Numbered from the stretch's first letter, positions 33,731 to 43,237 are shown. The stretch: DNA of 43,742 bases from Parabacteroides distasonis (GCA_021531775.1 JAFBIU010000029.1:1-43742); one strand, 5' to 3'. Notes: generated by a model from the sequence alone, not told the origin. Program-made: numbers and translations.

Positions 33731-34687
33731 ATGAGAAATTTCACGTGCGTACAAGATTTGGGCGATCTGCACCAGGCGTTGCAGGAGGCCTTTGAGATCA
33801 AGAAGGATCGTTTTCAGTTTGCAGAATTGGGTAAGCACAAGACCCTGCTGATGATCTTCTTCAACTCCAGTTTGCGTACCCGCCTTTCTACCCAGAAGGC
33901 GGCCATGAATTTGGGGATGAACACCATTGTGTTGGATGTCAACCAGGGAGCCTGGAAATTAGAGACCGAGCGGGGTGTGATCATGGATGGCGACAAGCCC
34001 GAACACCTCTTGGAGGCTGTGCCGGTCATGGGTTGCTATTGTGACGTGATCGGTGTCCGTTCATTCGCCCGCTTTGAAAGCAAGGCTGATGACTACAACG
34101 AGAAGATCTTGAATCAGTTCATTCAATATTCCGGACGACCTGTGTTCAGCATGGAGGCTGCCACTCGCCATCCGTTGCAGAGTTTTGCCGACCTGATCAC
34201 GATCGAGGAGTACAAGAAGACAGCTCGTCCGAAGGTGGTGATGACCTGGGCTCCTCATCCCCGGGCACTGCCACAGGCTGTACCCAACAGTTTTGCCGAA
34301 TGGATGAATGCAACCGATTATGAGTTCGTCATTACCCATCCGGAAGGGTATGAACTGGATCCGAAATTTGTGGGTCATGCACGGGTCGAATATGATCAGA
34401 AGAAGGCATTCGAAGGGGCCGATTTCATCTATGCGAAGAACTGGGCCGCCTATGCCGATCCCAACTATGGTCAGGTGATCAATATGGACCGCAGCTGGAC
34501 CGTCGATAGCGAGAAGATGGCATTGACCAACAATGCCTATTTCATGCACTGTCTGCCGGTACGTCGCAACATGATTGTTACCGACGATGTCATCGAGAGC
34601 CCGCAGAGCATCGTGATACCGGAAGCGGCCAATCGGGAGATCTCCGCTCAGACTGTTTTGAAGAAGATTCTGGAAGGATTGGCTTGA
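33731..34687 (+). CDS. argF': N-succinylornithine carbamoyltransferase (ArgF')
   Basis: The 318-residue protein shows the transcarbamylase carbamoyl-phosphate loop as FFNSSLRTRLS (43-53) and the ornithine-side motif HCLPVRRN. Residue 90 is Pro, in DGDKPEHLLEA. In the characterised Bacteroides fragilis enzyme Pro90 at this loop selects N-succinyl-L-ornithine, whereas Xanthomonas-type N-acetylornithine enzymes have Glu there. The reaction forms N-succinylcitrulline in the succinylated arginine pathway of Bacteroidota. The gene follows the acyl-CoA synthetase by 29 bp. No other arginine gene is in the window. Confidence 0.93.
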   Translation: MRNFTCVQDLGDLHQALQEAFEIKKDRFQFAELGKHKTLLMIFFNSSLRTRLSTQKAAMNLGMNTIVLDVNQGAWKLETERGVIMDGDKPEHLLEAVPVMGCYCDVIGVRSFARFESKADDYNEKILNQFIQYSGRPVFSMEAATRHPLQSFADLITIEEYKKTARPKVVMTWAPHPRALPQAVPNSFAEWMNATDYEFVITHPEGYELDPKFVGHARVEYDQKKAFEGADFIYAKNWAAYADPNYGQVINMDRSWTVDSEKMALTNNAYFMHCLPVRRNMIVTDDVIESPQSIVIPEAANREISAQTVLKKILEGLA

Positions 34688-34756
34688 TTTTGCACAAAAA
34701 TTAAGTTTTTGTGCTGCACATTCTTTTGAATATTGTGCAATATATAGAAAAATAAC

Positions 34757-34764
34757 TATCTTTG
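34757..34764 (+). promoter_or_regulatory. Promoter -7 box TATCTTTG for the FadL-like gene
   Basis: TATCTTTG matches TAnnTTTG, with a TTG about 21 bp upstream that could serve as the -33 element. It is 53 bp upstream of the ATG at 34818 in an AT-rich gap after argF'. This is one of the clearest promoters in the window. Confidence 0.6.
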
Positions 34765-34817
34765 CCGCCGTTTTCACCGACGTGAGGACGATCTGTTATA
34801 TTCAAAAGGATTCAAAT

Positions 34818-36329
34818 ATGAAGAAAAAGTACTTGGTGGGAGCAGCCCTGTTGATGGCTTCCCACATGGCGTTTGCAGGCGGTTATTTGACAAACACCAA
34901 TCAGCATGTGGCTTTCTTGCGCATGTTGGCACGTGGCGCATCGACAGATATTGATGCGATCTACTCCAACCCGGCAGGTTTGGCTTTCATGAAGAAGGAG
35001 GGTCTGACGCTTTCGCTCAACATTCAGAATGCAGCACAGAAACGTAATATCGATGCTAGCTATCGGGGAGTCGCACTCGGCTTGGATCTCTCCAAGTTGG
35101 GCATGGGTACGATGCAGTTAGGGGGCAATTCCTATCAGAAGTATTATGAAGGAAATGCCTCTGCACCGGTTCTTCCCAGTCTGTTTGCTGCCTACAAAAA
35201 GGGCGATTGGGTCTTCTCAGGCTCTTTTGCCGTTGTAGGTGGTGGCGGTAAATGTTCATTCGACGATGGTCTGCCCATGTTCGACTCTTCCGTACGTTCG
35301 CTCTTTGACATCGCCTTGGGTGCAGCTCAATTGGCGAACGGCATGATCAATCCGCAAAGCCCGATGGCCGGTAAGTCGGTATCCGATATGTACACCGTGA
35401 ATTCGGCCATGGAGGGTCGTCAGTTCATCTACGGTTTGCAGTTGGGTGCCACCTATAAGGTCAACGACTGGTTCTCGGTCTTTGCAGGGGGTCGTATGAA
35501 CTATTTCTCAGGTGGTTATCAGGGTTTCCTGGATGCCAGTGTGCATGGTGAATATCTGAATGCTTATCAGCAGGGTATCCAGACGGCTCTGACACTGGTA
35601 CAGACTATGAATCCGGAGTTGGCTGGTGCCATTGGCGGCCTGATTCCGCAGGAGTTGTTGGCCGGACAGTTCAAGTTGGCGTTGGATTGCGACCAGACCG
35701 GATGGGGTCTGACACCGATTTTGGGTGCCGATGTGCATTACAAAGGCTTGACAGTCGGTTTGAAATATGAGTTCCAGACCAGTCTCAACCTGGAGAACAA
35801 GACGAAAGAGTTGATCGACCCGACCGGCAAATCGTTGGATGCCTTCAAGGATGGTGTGAATACACCCAGTGATATTCCGGCACTGTTGACGGCTGCCGTG
35901 GGTTATGAGTTCTTGCCGACGTTGCGGGCAACAGTTGAATACCACCATTACTTCGACAAGCAGGCCGGTATGGCGAACGACAAGCAGAAGTTGTTGGATC
36001 GGGGTACCCACGAATACTTGGCCGGTATCGAATGGGATGCCCACAAGTATGTGACCCTGAGTGGTGGTTACCAGCGTACCGACTACGGTTTGACAGGTGA
36101 TTTCCAGAGCGACACCAGTTTCTCGTGTGACTCATACTCGGTCGGTTTCGGTGCGAAGCTCAATTTGAACGATCATCTGAGCATGAACGTGGCCTACTTC
36201 TGGACCACCTATACCGATTTCGACAAACCGTATAAGACGCAGTTGGGTCCGGGTCTGTCCATCCAAGGTACGAACATCTACAGCCGAACCAACAAGGTGT
36301 TTGGTGTAGGTATCGACTATACATTCTAA
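34818..36329 (+). CDS. OmpP1/FadL/TodX-family outer-membrane transporter
   Basis: From Met at 34818 (MKKKYLVGAALLMASHMAFA, a signal peptide) the protein is 503 residues. The mature N-terminus GGYLTNTNQHVAFLRMLARGASTDIDAIYSNPAGLAF has the FadL hallmark, an N-terminal hatch with the NPA motif. The rest alternates polar and aromatic beta strands and ends GVGIDYTF with a terminal Phe, as for an outer-membrane barrel. It should let hydrophobic compounds diffuse across the outer membrane. An acyl-CoA synthetase is encoded two genes upstream, which fits fatty or aromatic acid uptake, but the promoter separates the two. A strong terminator follows. Confidence 0.9.
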   Translation: MKKKYLVGAALLMASHMAFAGGYLTNTNQHVAFLRMLARGASTDIDAIYSNPAGLAFMKKEGLTLSLNIQNAAQKRNIDASYRGVALGLDLSKLGMGTMQLGGNSYQKYYEGNASAPVLPSLFAAYKKGDWVFSGSFAVVGGGGKCSFDDGLPMFDSSVRSLFDIALGAAQLANGMINPQSPMAGKSVSDMYTVNSAMEGRQFIYGLQLGATYKVNDWFSVFAGGRMNYFSGGYQGFLDASVHGEYLNAYQQGIQTALTLVQTMNPELAGAIGGLIPQELLAGQFKLALDCDQTGWGLTPILGADVHYKGLTVGLKYEFQTSLNLENKTKELIDPTGKSLDAFKDGVNTPSDIPALLTAAVGYEFLPTLRATVEYHHYFDKQAGMANDKQKLLDRGTHEYLAGIEWDAHKYVTLSGGYQRTDYGLTGDFQSDTSFSCDSYSVGFGAKLNLNDHLSMNVAYFWTTYTDFDKPYKTQLGPGLSIQGTNIYSRTNKVFGVGIDYTF

Positions 36330-36359
36330 TCCAACCTATTCTATTCTTAAAAATTCCGA

Positions 36360-36408
36360 CAGCCTCTATCTCTGCATCGGTTTGCAGGGGATAGAGGCTG
36401 TTTTTTTG
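36360..36408 (+). terminator. Rho-independent terminator after the FadL-like gene
   Basis: ACAGCCTCTATC pairs with GATAGAGGCTGT, with further pairing of TGCA arms inside, followed by a run of seven T. The stem begins 31 bp after the stop codon. Confidence 0.9.
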
Positions 36409-36420
36409 CAAAGAAATCCC

Positions 36421-36428
36421 TATATTTG
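36421..36428 (+). promoter_or_regulatory. Promoter -7 box TATATTTG for the GH3 gene
   Basis: TATATTTG lies 64 bp upstream of the GH3 ATG and directly after the terminator. A TTTG lies only 12 bp upstream, closer than the usual 19-21 bp, so the -33 element is uncertain. Confidence 0.5.
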
Positions 36429-36492
36429 TCGCCGCAGGGTAGTCCTGTCATGCTTGTATTAATTACTTGTATTAATTATATAGTTAGAATCT

Positions 36493-38871
36493 ATGCGAAA
36501 CACACTTGTAATCGGGGCATTTCTCTTGATGCCTGCCTTGGCCTTCAGTGCCGGCAAAAAGAACAAGATTTATCAAAAAGGATGGATTGATTTCAACAAG
36601 AATCAAACCAAGGATATTTACGAGGATCCGGCTGCCCCTCTGGACGATCGGGTGGAGGATCTCTTGCAGCAGATGACGTTGGAGGAGAAGGCAGGTCAGC
36701 TGCTGGCCGAATTTGGCTGGCCACTCTATACGCGCGAAGGCGACAAGGTCTCGCTGACCGATGAGGCGCAGAAGGTGGTGGTCGAACATGGCACAGGTAC
36801 GCTGTGGGGATTCATGCGTGCCGATCCTTGGACACAGAAGACACTGAAGAATGGTCTGAACCCGCACTATGCCATCGAAGCCAGCAATCTGTTGCAACAC
36901 TACTGCATCGAGCAGACTCGTTTGGGTATTCCCATGTTCTTGGCGGAAGAGTGTCCGCATGGTCACATGGCCATCGGTACGACTGCCTTCCCGACAGCCA
37001 TCGGACAGGCCTCTACCTGGAATCCGGAATTGCTCCAGCAGATGGGAGAGGCTCAGGCCATGGAGATCCGTAAGCAGGGAGCCCATATCGGCTATGGTCC
37101 CGTCATCGACCTGGCACGTGACCCGCGTTGGTCGCGTGTGGAAGAGGGGTTTGGTGAAGATCCTTTCCTGGCAGGCAAGATGGGTGCAGCCGTTGTGCGA
37201 GGCATGCAGGACAATGAAAACTATCCGGCCATTTCGACGGTCAAGCACTTTACCGCCTACGGTTGGACCGAAGGTGGACACAATGGCGGATCGGCCCACA
37301 TCGGTGAATATGAGATGAACGAGTTGATTCTGCCACCCTTCAAGGAGGTGACCAAGGCGGGTCTGCTCTCCATGATGACCTCCTACAACGAGATCGACGG
37401 CATTCCCTGTACGGGTAACCGCCATCTGCTCACCGAGGTATTGAAGGAGCAATGGGGATTCAAGGGGTTTGTCGTGAGCGACTTGTACTCGATTGATGGC
37501 ATGACCGGTCATGGCGTTGTTGCCAACCGGGCAGAGGCAGGTCGATTGGCAGCCTGGGCCGGTGTGGACTCCGATTTGGGAGGCGTCTGTTTCCGTTCCT
37601 TGCCCGACTGGGTACGCAAAGGTGAATTGTCGCAAGATGTGTTGGACAATGCGGTTCGCAAGATTCTCCGGCTGAAATTCCAGTGGAAGCTGTTCGACCA
37701 GCCTTTCCTCGCTGAGAAGGCCGGACTTACGCAGGAGGAGCTGACGCAACATCGCGAATTGGCGCGAGAGGTGGCCCGCCAGTCGATCATCCTGTTGAAG
37801 AATGAGCAGCAGACCCTGCCGTTGAGCAAGGAGATCCGTTCCATAGCCGTGATCGGTCCCAATGCCGATACGCCGTATAATATGTTGGGCGACTATACCG
37901 CTCCGCAAGCGGAGGGGGCTGTGATTACTGTCCTGGAGGGTATCAAGCGGGCTGTCTCACCCCAGACAACGGTTCGCTATGCGAAGGGATGTGCCGTACG
38001 GGATACCTCTTCGGCTGGTTTTGCCGAGGCTTTGGAGGTGGCCCGTCAGAGCGATGTGATCGTCTTGGCGTTGGGTGGATCCAGTGCACGCGACTTCTCG
38101 GCCGAGTTTTTGGAGACCGGTGCGGCCAAGGCCAGCCAGAATCAACTGAGTGATATGGAAAGTGGTGAAGGCAATGACCGCTGTACGTTGGATCTGCTGG
38201 GCCGTCAGAACGAGTTGCTCGACCTGATGAAATCGACCGGCAAACCGGTAGTCGTTGTGCTGATCAAGGGTCGTCCGTTGGCCGTCAATCAATGTGTGGC
38301 GCAAGCCGATGCACTGATCGATGCCTGGTATCCCGGTTTTGAAGGAGGCAACGCCATTGCCGATGTGCTGTTTGGCGACTACAATCCGGCTGGACGTTTG
38401 ACCATTTCCGTACCGAAGAATGTGGGCCAGTTGCCAGTCTTCTACAACCATAAACGGAGTCAGAACCGGAGCAACTATGTCGAGGGAGACGCCAAACCGC
38501 TCTATCCCTTCGGGTATGGTTTGAGCTATACTTCGTTCAGTTATGACCGGATGGAGGTAGTTCCCTCGGCTGATCAGGTGGAGGTACGTGTGACCTTGAC
38601 CAACCGGGGCGAGCGGGCCGGCGAAGAGGTGATCCAGCTCTACGTGCAGGATGTGGTCTCTTCCCATACCACCCCCTTCAAACAGTTGAAAGGCTTCAAA
38701 CGGCAGTTCATTCGGGCAGGCGAAAGTGAGACGGTGCGCATCGTCGTGCCGAAGGAGGAGCTGATGCTGTACCAAGGTCAAGGTGTCTGGAAGTTTGAAC
38801 CGGGCGAATTCCGCTTCATGGTGGGCGGTTCGTCGGAGTCGTTGCCCTTGCAGGAGAGTGTCGTTTTGTGA
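36493..38871 (+). CDS. GH3 beta-glycosidase, secreted
   Basis: The 792-residue protein has a signal peptide (MRNTLVIGAFLLMPALAFSA) and the standard GH3 layout: a TIM-barrel domain with VIDLARDPRWSRVEEGFGEDP and KHFTAYGWTEGGHN, the nucleophile Asp330 in FVVSDLYSI, an alpha/beta sandwich domain beginning near 440 (IAVIGPNADTPYNMLGDY), and a C-terminal fibronectin-III-like domain (about 690-785, ending before LQESVVL). It would cleave beta-glucosides or beta-xylosides in the periplasm; the exact linkage is not readable. It has its own promoter and is 38 bp from the PatB-like gene. Confidence 0.93.
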   Translation: MRNTLVIGAFLLMPALAFSAGKKNKIYQKGWIDFNKNQTKDIYEDPAAPLDDRVEDLLQQMTLEEKAGQLLAEFGWPLYTREGDKVSLTDEAQKVVVEHGTGTLWGFMRADPWTQKTLKNGLNPHYAIEASNLLQHYCIEQTRLGIPMFLAEECPHGHMAIGTTAFPTAIGQASTWNPELLQQMGEAQAMEIRKQGAHIGYGPVIDLARDPRWSRVEEGFGEDPFLAGKMGAAVVRGMQDNENYPAISTVKHFTAYGWTEGGHNGGSAHIGEYEMNELILPPFKEVTKAGLLSMMTSYNEIDGIPCTGNRHLLTEVLKEQWGFKGFVVSDLYSIDGMTGHGVVANRAEAGRLAAWAGVDSDLGGVCFRSLPDWVRKGELSQDVLDNAVRKILRLKFQWKLFDQPFLAEKAGLTQEELTQHRELAREVARQSIILLKNEQQTLPLSKEIRSIAVIGPNADTPYNMLGDYTAPQAEGAVITVLEGIKRAVSPQTTVRYAKGCAVRDTSSAGFAEALEVARQSDVIVLALGGSSARDFSAEFLETGAAKASQNQLSDMESGEGNDRCTLDLLGRQNELLDLMKSTGKPVVVVLIKGRPLAVNQCVAQADALIDAWYPGFEGGNAIADVLFGDYNPAGRLTISVPKNVGQLPVFYNHKRSQNRSNYVEGDAKPLYPFGYGLSYTSFSYDRMEVVPSADQVEVRVTLTNRGERAGEEVIQLYVQDVVSSHTTPFKQLKGFKRQFIRAGESETVRIVVPKEELMLYQGQGVWKFEPGEFRFMVGGSSESLPLQESVVL

Positions 38872-38909
38872 TACGGAGTTAAGCTGATAGAATCTATGTA
38901 ATGTATAAC

Positions 38910-40085
38910 ATGAAACAGTATAATTTTGATGAACTGATTGAACGTCGGGGTACGGGTTGCGTGAAGTACGACGAACTGAAGCAGGTCTTTGGCAACGAAA
39001 ACCTCATTCCGCTGTGGGTGGCTGACATGGATTTCCGCACACCCGATTTCATCGTGGAGGCACTGAAGAAACGGTGCGAGCATGAAATCTTCGGTTATCC
39101 TTTCAGTACGGACGAGTATTATCAATGTATCCTCGAATGGGTCCATTACAAACACAACTGGCGGATCCAGCGAGAGTGGGTAACCTACATTCCGGGCATT
39201 GTCAAGGGCATCGCCTTTGCCTTGCAATGCTTTACGCAGCCGGGCGACAAGGTGATCATCCAGCCGCCCGTCTATCATCCGTTCCGGATCGTGCCGGAGC
39301 GTATGAAACGGGAGGTAGTCTATAATCCCTTGAAGCTGGTCAACGGGGAATACGAGATGGATTTCGAACAGTTGGAGCAGCTGATTGATGAGCGTTGTAA
39401 GGTGCTTATCCTCTGCAACCCGCACAATCCGGGAGGTATTGTCTGGCGGAAAGAGACCCTCGTGCAGTTGGCCGAGATCTGTGCCAAGCATCAGATTCTG
39501 GTCATCTCCGATGAGATCCATGCCGAGATGGCCTATCCGCAATATACCCACCATCCCTTTGCGACGGTTTCGGAGACCGCCGCATCGTGCAGTTTGACCT
39601 TCATGGCTCCCAGCAAGACCTTCAACATTGCCGGTATTGTCACCTCCTATACGATCATTCCGGACGAGCGGATACGTCAGCAGTTCTTTGATTTCTTGGA
39701 GGCCGGTGAGTTTAACATGGGGACCATCTTTGCCTTTACGGCCACGATCGCTGCCTACACCTATGGGGCGGAATGGCTGCAGCAGATGCGGATGTATGTC
39801 ATGGAGAATGTCCGCTATGTGACCGAATATGTGCAGGAGAACCTGCCGCAGATCCGGGTCTATCAGCCGCAGGCCTCCTTCTTGGTCTGGCTCGATTGTC
39901 GGGAATTAGGCTTGCCGCAGCCCGAACTGGTACGTCTCTTCCAGGAGAAGGCCGGATTGGCGTTGAACGACGGTGCCATGTTCGGTCCCGGTGGCGAGGG
40001 ACACATGCGGTTGAATGTCGGATGTCCGCGGAGTATCTTGGTGGATGCGTTGAAAGCCTTGAAAAAGGCGATTGATTCGAAATAA
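38910..40085 (+). CDS. MalY/PatB-type PLP-dependent C-S lyase (cystathionine beta-lyase)
   Basis: The protein (391 residues from Met at 38910, or 394 from 38901) is a fold-type I PLP enzyme of the PatB/MalY branch: MKQYNFDELIERRGTGCVKYD, PLWVADMDFRTPDF, LCNPHNPGG, VISDEIHAEMAY (PLP-binding Asp) and the Schiff-base lysine in MAPSKTFNIAG. It would split cystathionine or cysteine conjugates into thiol, pyruvate and ammonia. Branch members in Bacteroidota are often labelled aminotransferases. I prefer the second Met because the shorter N-terminus is the usual one. It may be cotranscribed with the GH3 gene. Confidence 0.9.
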   Translation: MKQYNFDELIERRGTGCVKYDELKQVFGNENLIPLWVADMDFRTPDFIVEALKKRCEHEIFGYPFSTDEYYQCILEWVHYKHNWRIQREWVTYIPGIVKGIAFALQCFTQPGDKVIIQPPVYHPFRIVPERMKREVVYNPLKLVNGEYEMDFEQLEQLIDERCKVLILCNPHNPGGIVWRKETLVQLAEICAKHQILVISDEIHAEMAYPQYTHHPFATVSETAASCSLTFMAPSKTFNIAGIVTSYTIIPDERIRQQFFDFLEAGEFNMGTIFAFTATIAAYTYGAEWLQQMRMYVMENVRYVTEYVQENLPQIRVYQPQASFLVWLDCRELGLPQPELVRLFQEKAGLALNDGAMFGPGGEGHMRLNVGCPRSILVDALKALKKAIDSK

Positions 40086-40089
40086 GTCG

Positions 40090-40097
40090 TATCTTTG
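40090..40097 (+). promoter_or_regulatory. Promoter -7 box TATCTTTG for the FKBP-aroC pair
   Basis: TATCTTTG matches the Bacteroidota -7 consensus, 40 bp upstream of the FKBP ATG. It starts 5 bp after the PatB-like stop. Confidence 0.5.
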
Positions 40098-40137
40098 TGG
40101 CTCATTTATCAAATTCAATATTAAAAACAGGATAACA

Positions 40138-40704
40138 ATGAAAATTACAGCAAACAAGTACGTCGCGGTCACTTACGACCTGCATGTAGGTGATGGGGAT
40201 GAACGTGAACTGATGGAAAAGGCAACGGCAGACAGACCGCTGAAGTTTGTCTTTGGAACCGGTATGATGATTCCGGCCTTTGAGACAGCGTTGGATGGAC
40301 TGGAGATCGGATCCACGTTCGATTTTTCCATTACACCGGAAAATGCGTATGGCGAATACAGTGAGGACAACGTGCTCGAATTGCCTAAGAATATATTTGA
40401 GGTAGATGGTAAGTTCGATGCGGAAATGGTCAAGGAGGGTAACACCCTGCCTATGATGGATTCCAATGGCAATCGGCTCATGGGTTCGGTCTTGGAGGTG
40501 AAACCCGATGTGGTGGTGATGGATTTCAACCATCCGTTGGCAGGCGAAACCTTGCACTTCAAGGGTACTGTGTTGGAGGTACATGAGGCAACAGCCGATG
40601 AGATTGCCCAGTTGTGCCAGCCGGCTGGTGGCTGCGGCGGTGGTTGCGGCAGTTGCGGTGGCTGTGGTGACAGCTGTGGCGACAGTTGTGGAGGATGTCA
40701 TTGA
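40138..40704 (+). CDS. slyD: SlyD-like FKBP-type peptidyl-prolyl isomerase with cysteine-rich metal-binding tail
   Basis: The 188-residue protein starts at 40138. The FKBP domain is split by the insert-in-flap region as in Sly[32 protein letters not shown], then the flap insert and [18 protein letters not shown], which are SlyD signatures. From about residue 160 the tail is Gly-, Cys- and Asp-rich with eight cysteines and a terminal His ([16 protein letters not shown] and onward), suited to nickel, zinc or copper binding. SlyD acts as a folding helper and metal carrier in the cytoplasm. Its stop overlaps the aroC start by one base. Confidence 0.92.
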   Translation: MKITANKYVAVTYDLHVGDGDERELMEKATADRPLKFVFGTGMMIPAFETALDGLEIGSTFDFSITPENAYGEYSEDNVLELPKNIFEVDGKFDAEMVKEGNTLPMMDSNGNRLMGSVLEVKPDVVVMDFNHPLAGETLHFKGTVLEVHEATADEIAQLCQPAGGCGGGCGSCGGCGDSCGDSCGGCH

Positions 40705-41774
40705 TGAACAGTTGGGGTAACCTATTTCGACTGACCTCTTTCGGCGAGTCCCACGGTCCGGCGATCGGAGGGGTGATTGACGGGTGTCCGGCAGGTATCG
40801 AGCTGGACACAGCCTTCATCCAGCAGGAGCTGAACCGGCGGAAACCGGGACAGTCGCGCATCACGACACCTCGGAAAGAGGATGATGAGGTGCAATTCCT
40901 GTCGGGTATCTACGAGGGGAAGACCACGGGTACACCGATTGGATTTGTGGTCTGGAACAAGAACCAGCACTCAGCAGACTATGACAACATGAAGCAGGTC
41001 TATCGTCCTTCCCATGCCGATTACACCTATCAGATGAAGTATGGCATCCGCGATCCGCGGGGTGGGGGACGTTCATCGGCCCGGGAGACCATCTCCCGGT
41101 GTGTGGCCGGTGCGATCGCCAAATTGGTGTTGCGTCAACATCAGATCCGGATACAGGCCTACACCTCCCAGGTGGGACCAATCCGTTTGGAGGGCAGCTA
41201 TCAGGATTATGATTTGGCTGTCACCGAAACCAATCCGGTACGTTGTCCCGACCCGGTCAAGGCGGCCGAGATGGAACAGTTCATTGCCGAGGTGAAATCC
41301 AAAGGCGATACGGTCGGTGGCGTGATCACCTGTGTCATCCAGGGCACACCGGTCGGCTTGGGCGAACCGGTATTCAACAAGTTGCATGCAGCACTGGGCC
41401 ATGCGATGCTTTCGATCAATGCGGTCAAGGGCTTTGAATATGGCGACGGCTTTGCCTCGGCCAACTACATCGGCTCGGACCGGAACGACCGTTTCTTCAA
41501 CGACAACGGCCGGATCAGTACCCGTACGAATCACTCCGGTGGCATCCAGGGCGGCATCTCCAACGGACAGGACATCTACTTCCGGGTGGCCTTCAAGCCG
41601 GTAGCCACCCTGTTGATGGAGCAGGAGACGGTCGATAGCGACGGCAACGACACCATCTTGAAGGCACGCGGACGGCATGACCCCTGTGTCTTGCCCCGGG
41701 CAGTACCCATTGTGGAGGCCATGGCTGCCATGACCCTGCTGGACTATCTGCTGTTGCAGAAAACAAGACAATAA
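40704..41774 (+). CDS. aroC: Chorismate synthase
   Basis: The 356-residue protein ([18 protein letters not shown] start at 40704, coupled by TGATG to the FKBP gene) contains the three AroC signatures: [18 protein letters not shown], the [14 protein letters not shown] loop for flavin/substrate binding, and [15 protein letters not shown]. Near the C-terminus is [17 protein letters not shown]. It makes chorismate from 5-enolpyruvylshikimate-3-phosphate using reduced FMN, the last step of the shikimate pathway. No other shikimate gene is nearby, as is common in Bacteroidota. It ends 10 bp from the convergent rlmH gene without a visible terminator. Confidence 0.97.
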   Translation: MNSWGNLFRLTSFGESHGPAIGGVIDGCPAGIELDTAFIQQELNRRKPGQSRITTPRKEDDEVQFLSGIYEGKTTGTPIGFVVWNKNQHSADYDNMKQVYRPSHADYTYQMKYGIRDPRGGGRSSARETISRCVAGAIAKLVLRQHQIRIQAYTSQVGPIRLEGSYQDYDLAVTETNPVRCPDPVKAAEMEQFIAEVKSKGDTVGGVITCVIQGTPVGLGEPVFNKLHAALGHAMLSINAVKGFEYGDGFASANYIGSDRNDRFFNDNGRISTRTNHSGGIQGGISNGQDIYFRVAFKPVATLLMEQETVDSDGNDTILKARGRHDPCVLPRAVPIVEAMAAMTLLDYLLLQKTRQ

Positions 41775-41784
41775 CGGACGGAAC

Positions 41785-42258
41785 TCATTCGTGGTGATAG
41801 GGTTCGTTGTGCAGAATCGTCATCGCCCGATAGATCTGTTCGACAAAGATAAGGCGGACCATTTGGTGGGAGAAGGTCATCTTGCTCAAGGCGATCTTCT
41901 CCGCTGCCGCTTTATAGACCGCCTCACTGAAGCCATAGGGGCCTCCGACAATGAACACCAACCGTTTTGGCACACTGTGCATTTTTTTCTCGATGTAGGC
42001 CGCAAACTGCATGGAGGTAAACTCTTTCCCCTTTTCATCCAGCAGGACGGGATAATCGCCTGCCTGCAGCAGCTTCAGGATCTGTTCTCCCTCTTTCTCC
42101 TTCTGTTGCGATTCCGACAGGTTTTTCACGTTCTTGATGTCCGGAATCACCTCCATCTCGAAGGGTATGTAATGGACCAGCCGCTCCTGGTAGGTGCGGA
42201 TAGCCTCCACGATGTAGGAGGCATCGGTTTTGCCGATGACGACTAATGCAATCTTCAT
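41785..42258 (-). CDS. rlmH: 23S rRNA (pseudouridine1915-N3)-methyltransferase RlmH
   Basis: From Met at 42258 (MKIALVVIGKTDASYI) the protein is 157 residues, the normal RlmH length; an upstream extension to 42318 is unlikely. SPOUT knot motifs are visible: YPVLLDEKGKEFTSMQFA, FIVGGPYGFSEAVYKAA (the SAM-binding GGxxG) and SKMTFSHQMVRLIFVEQIYRA with the final YHHE. It methylates pseudouridine in helix 69 of 23S rRNA. Confidence 0.96.
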   Translation of the reverse strand: MKIALVVIGKTDASYIVEAIRTYQERLVHYIPFEMEVIPDIKNVKNLSESQQKEKEGEQILKLLQAGDYPVLLDEKGKEFTSMQFAAYIEKKMHSVPKRLVFIVGGPYGFSEAVYKAAAEKIALSKMTFSHQMVRLIFVEQIYRAMTILHNEPYHHE

Positions 42259-42305
42259 GAATATAAGTTTGAATGTTTCAGCGAGCGAAGATACAAGAAA
42301 ATTCG

Positions 42306-42313
42306 TATCTTTG
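42306..42313 (+). promoter_or_regulatory. Promoter -7 box TATCTTTG for nadC
   Basis: TATCTTTG lies 20 bp upstream of the nadC ATG, giving a leader of about 13 nt. The rlmH start is on the opposite strand 47 bp away, so this is a compact divergent promoter region. Confidence 0.5.
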
Positions 42314-42333
42314 CCCAAAAATCATTCAACAGT

Positions 42334-43191
42334 ATGAATTTACAGGAGACAAAAGAGCAATTGATTGCTGAGTTGATTCGGTTGGCCTTCGCGGAAGACA
42401 TTGGCGACGGCGACCATACAACGCTCTGTTGCATCCCCGCTACGGAGATGGGCAAGAGCCAGTTGATCGTGAAGGAAGATGGCGTGTTGGCAGGTGTTGC
42501 CATGGCAGAACGCATTTTCCATACATTCGATCCGGAACTGAAGATGACCACATTCATCCAGGATGGAGCCGAAGTGAAGAAGGGCGACATCGCCTTTGTG
42601 GTCGAGGGCAAGGTTCAGTCGTTGTTGCAGACCGAGCGTCTGATGCTGAACGTGATGCAGCGCATGAGTGGTATCGCTACCCAGACTCGCAAGTATGTGA
42701 AGGCACTGGAGGGTACGAAGACACGGGTGTTGGATACCCGTAAGACCACGCCGGGTCTGCGCATGATCGAGAAGGAGGCTGTGAAGATCGGTGGGGGTGT
42801 GAACCATCGGATCGGCTTGTTCGATATGATCCTGCTGAAGGACAATCATGTCGATTTTGCCGGCGGTATCGAAGCGGCCATCACCCGTTGCCATCAGTAC
42901 TTGAAGGAGAAGAACAAAGACTTGAAGATCGAGATCGAGGTGCGCAACTTCGACGAACTGGAAGAGGCGATGCGTGTAGGCGGTATCGATCGGATCATGT
43001 TGGACAACTTTACACCGGAGAACACCAAGAAAGCAGTCGAGCTGGTGAACGGTCGTTTTGAACTGGAATCTTCGGGTGGTATCACGTTTGATACCTTGCG
43101 TCAGTATGCTGAATGTGGTGTCGATTACATCTCTGTGGGTGCATTGACCCATTCAGTCAAGGGCTTGGACATGAGCTTCAAGGCCTGCTGA
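42334..43191 (+). CDS. nadC: Nicotinate-nucleotide pyrophosphorylase (carboxylating), quinolinate phosphoribosyltransferase
   Basis: The 285-residue protein contains the standard NadC features: AFAEDIGDGDHTT near the start, LLQTERLMLNVMQRMSGIAT, VLDTRKTTPGLRMIEK with the Arg and Lys that bind quinolinate/PRPP phosphates, and KIGGGVNHRIGLFDMILLKDNH. The barrel closes with LESSGGITFDTL and YISVGALTHS. It converts quinolinate and PRPP to nicotinate mononucleotide, carbon dioxide and pyrophosphate in de novo NAD synthesis. nadA and nadB are not in the window. A terminator follows. Confidence 0.96.
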   Translation: MNLQETKEQLIAELIRLAFAEDIGDGDHTTLCCIPATEMGKSQLIVKEDGVLAGVAMAERIFHTFDPELKMTTFIQDGAEVKKGDIAFVVEGKVQSLLQTERLMLNVMQRMSGIATQTRKYVKALEGTKTRVLDTRKTTPGLRMIEKEAVKIGGGVNHRIGLFDMILLKDNHVDFAGGIEAAITRCHQYLKEKNKDLKIEIEVRNFDELEEAMRVGGIDRIMLDNFTPENTKKAVELVNGRFELESSGGITFDTLRQYAECGVDYISVGALTHSVKGLDMSFKAC

Positions 43192-43237
43192 TCGATTCAT
43201 TACGAAATCATTTAATAATTATTTCTTTTTATCAACA

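Noticed and set aside
36484-37908. Long minus-strand open frame of 474 codons opposite the GH3 gene
   Set aside because: It is fully antisense to a protein with complete GH3 motifs and its translation has no recognisable domain. Long antisense frames are common at this base composition.
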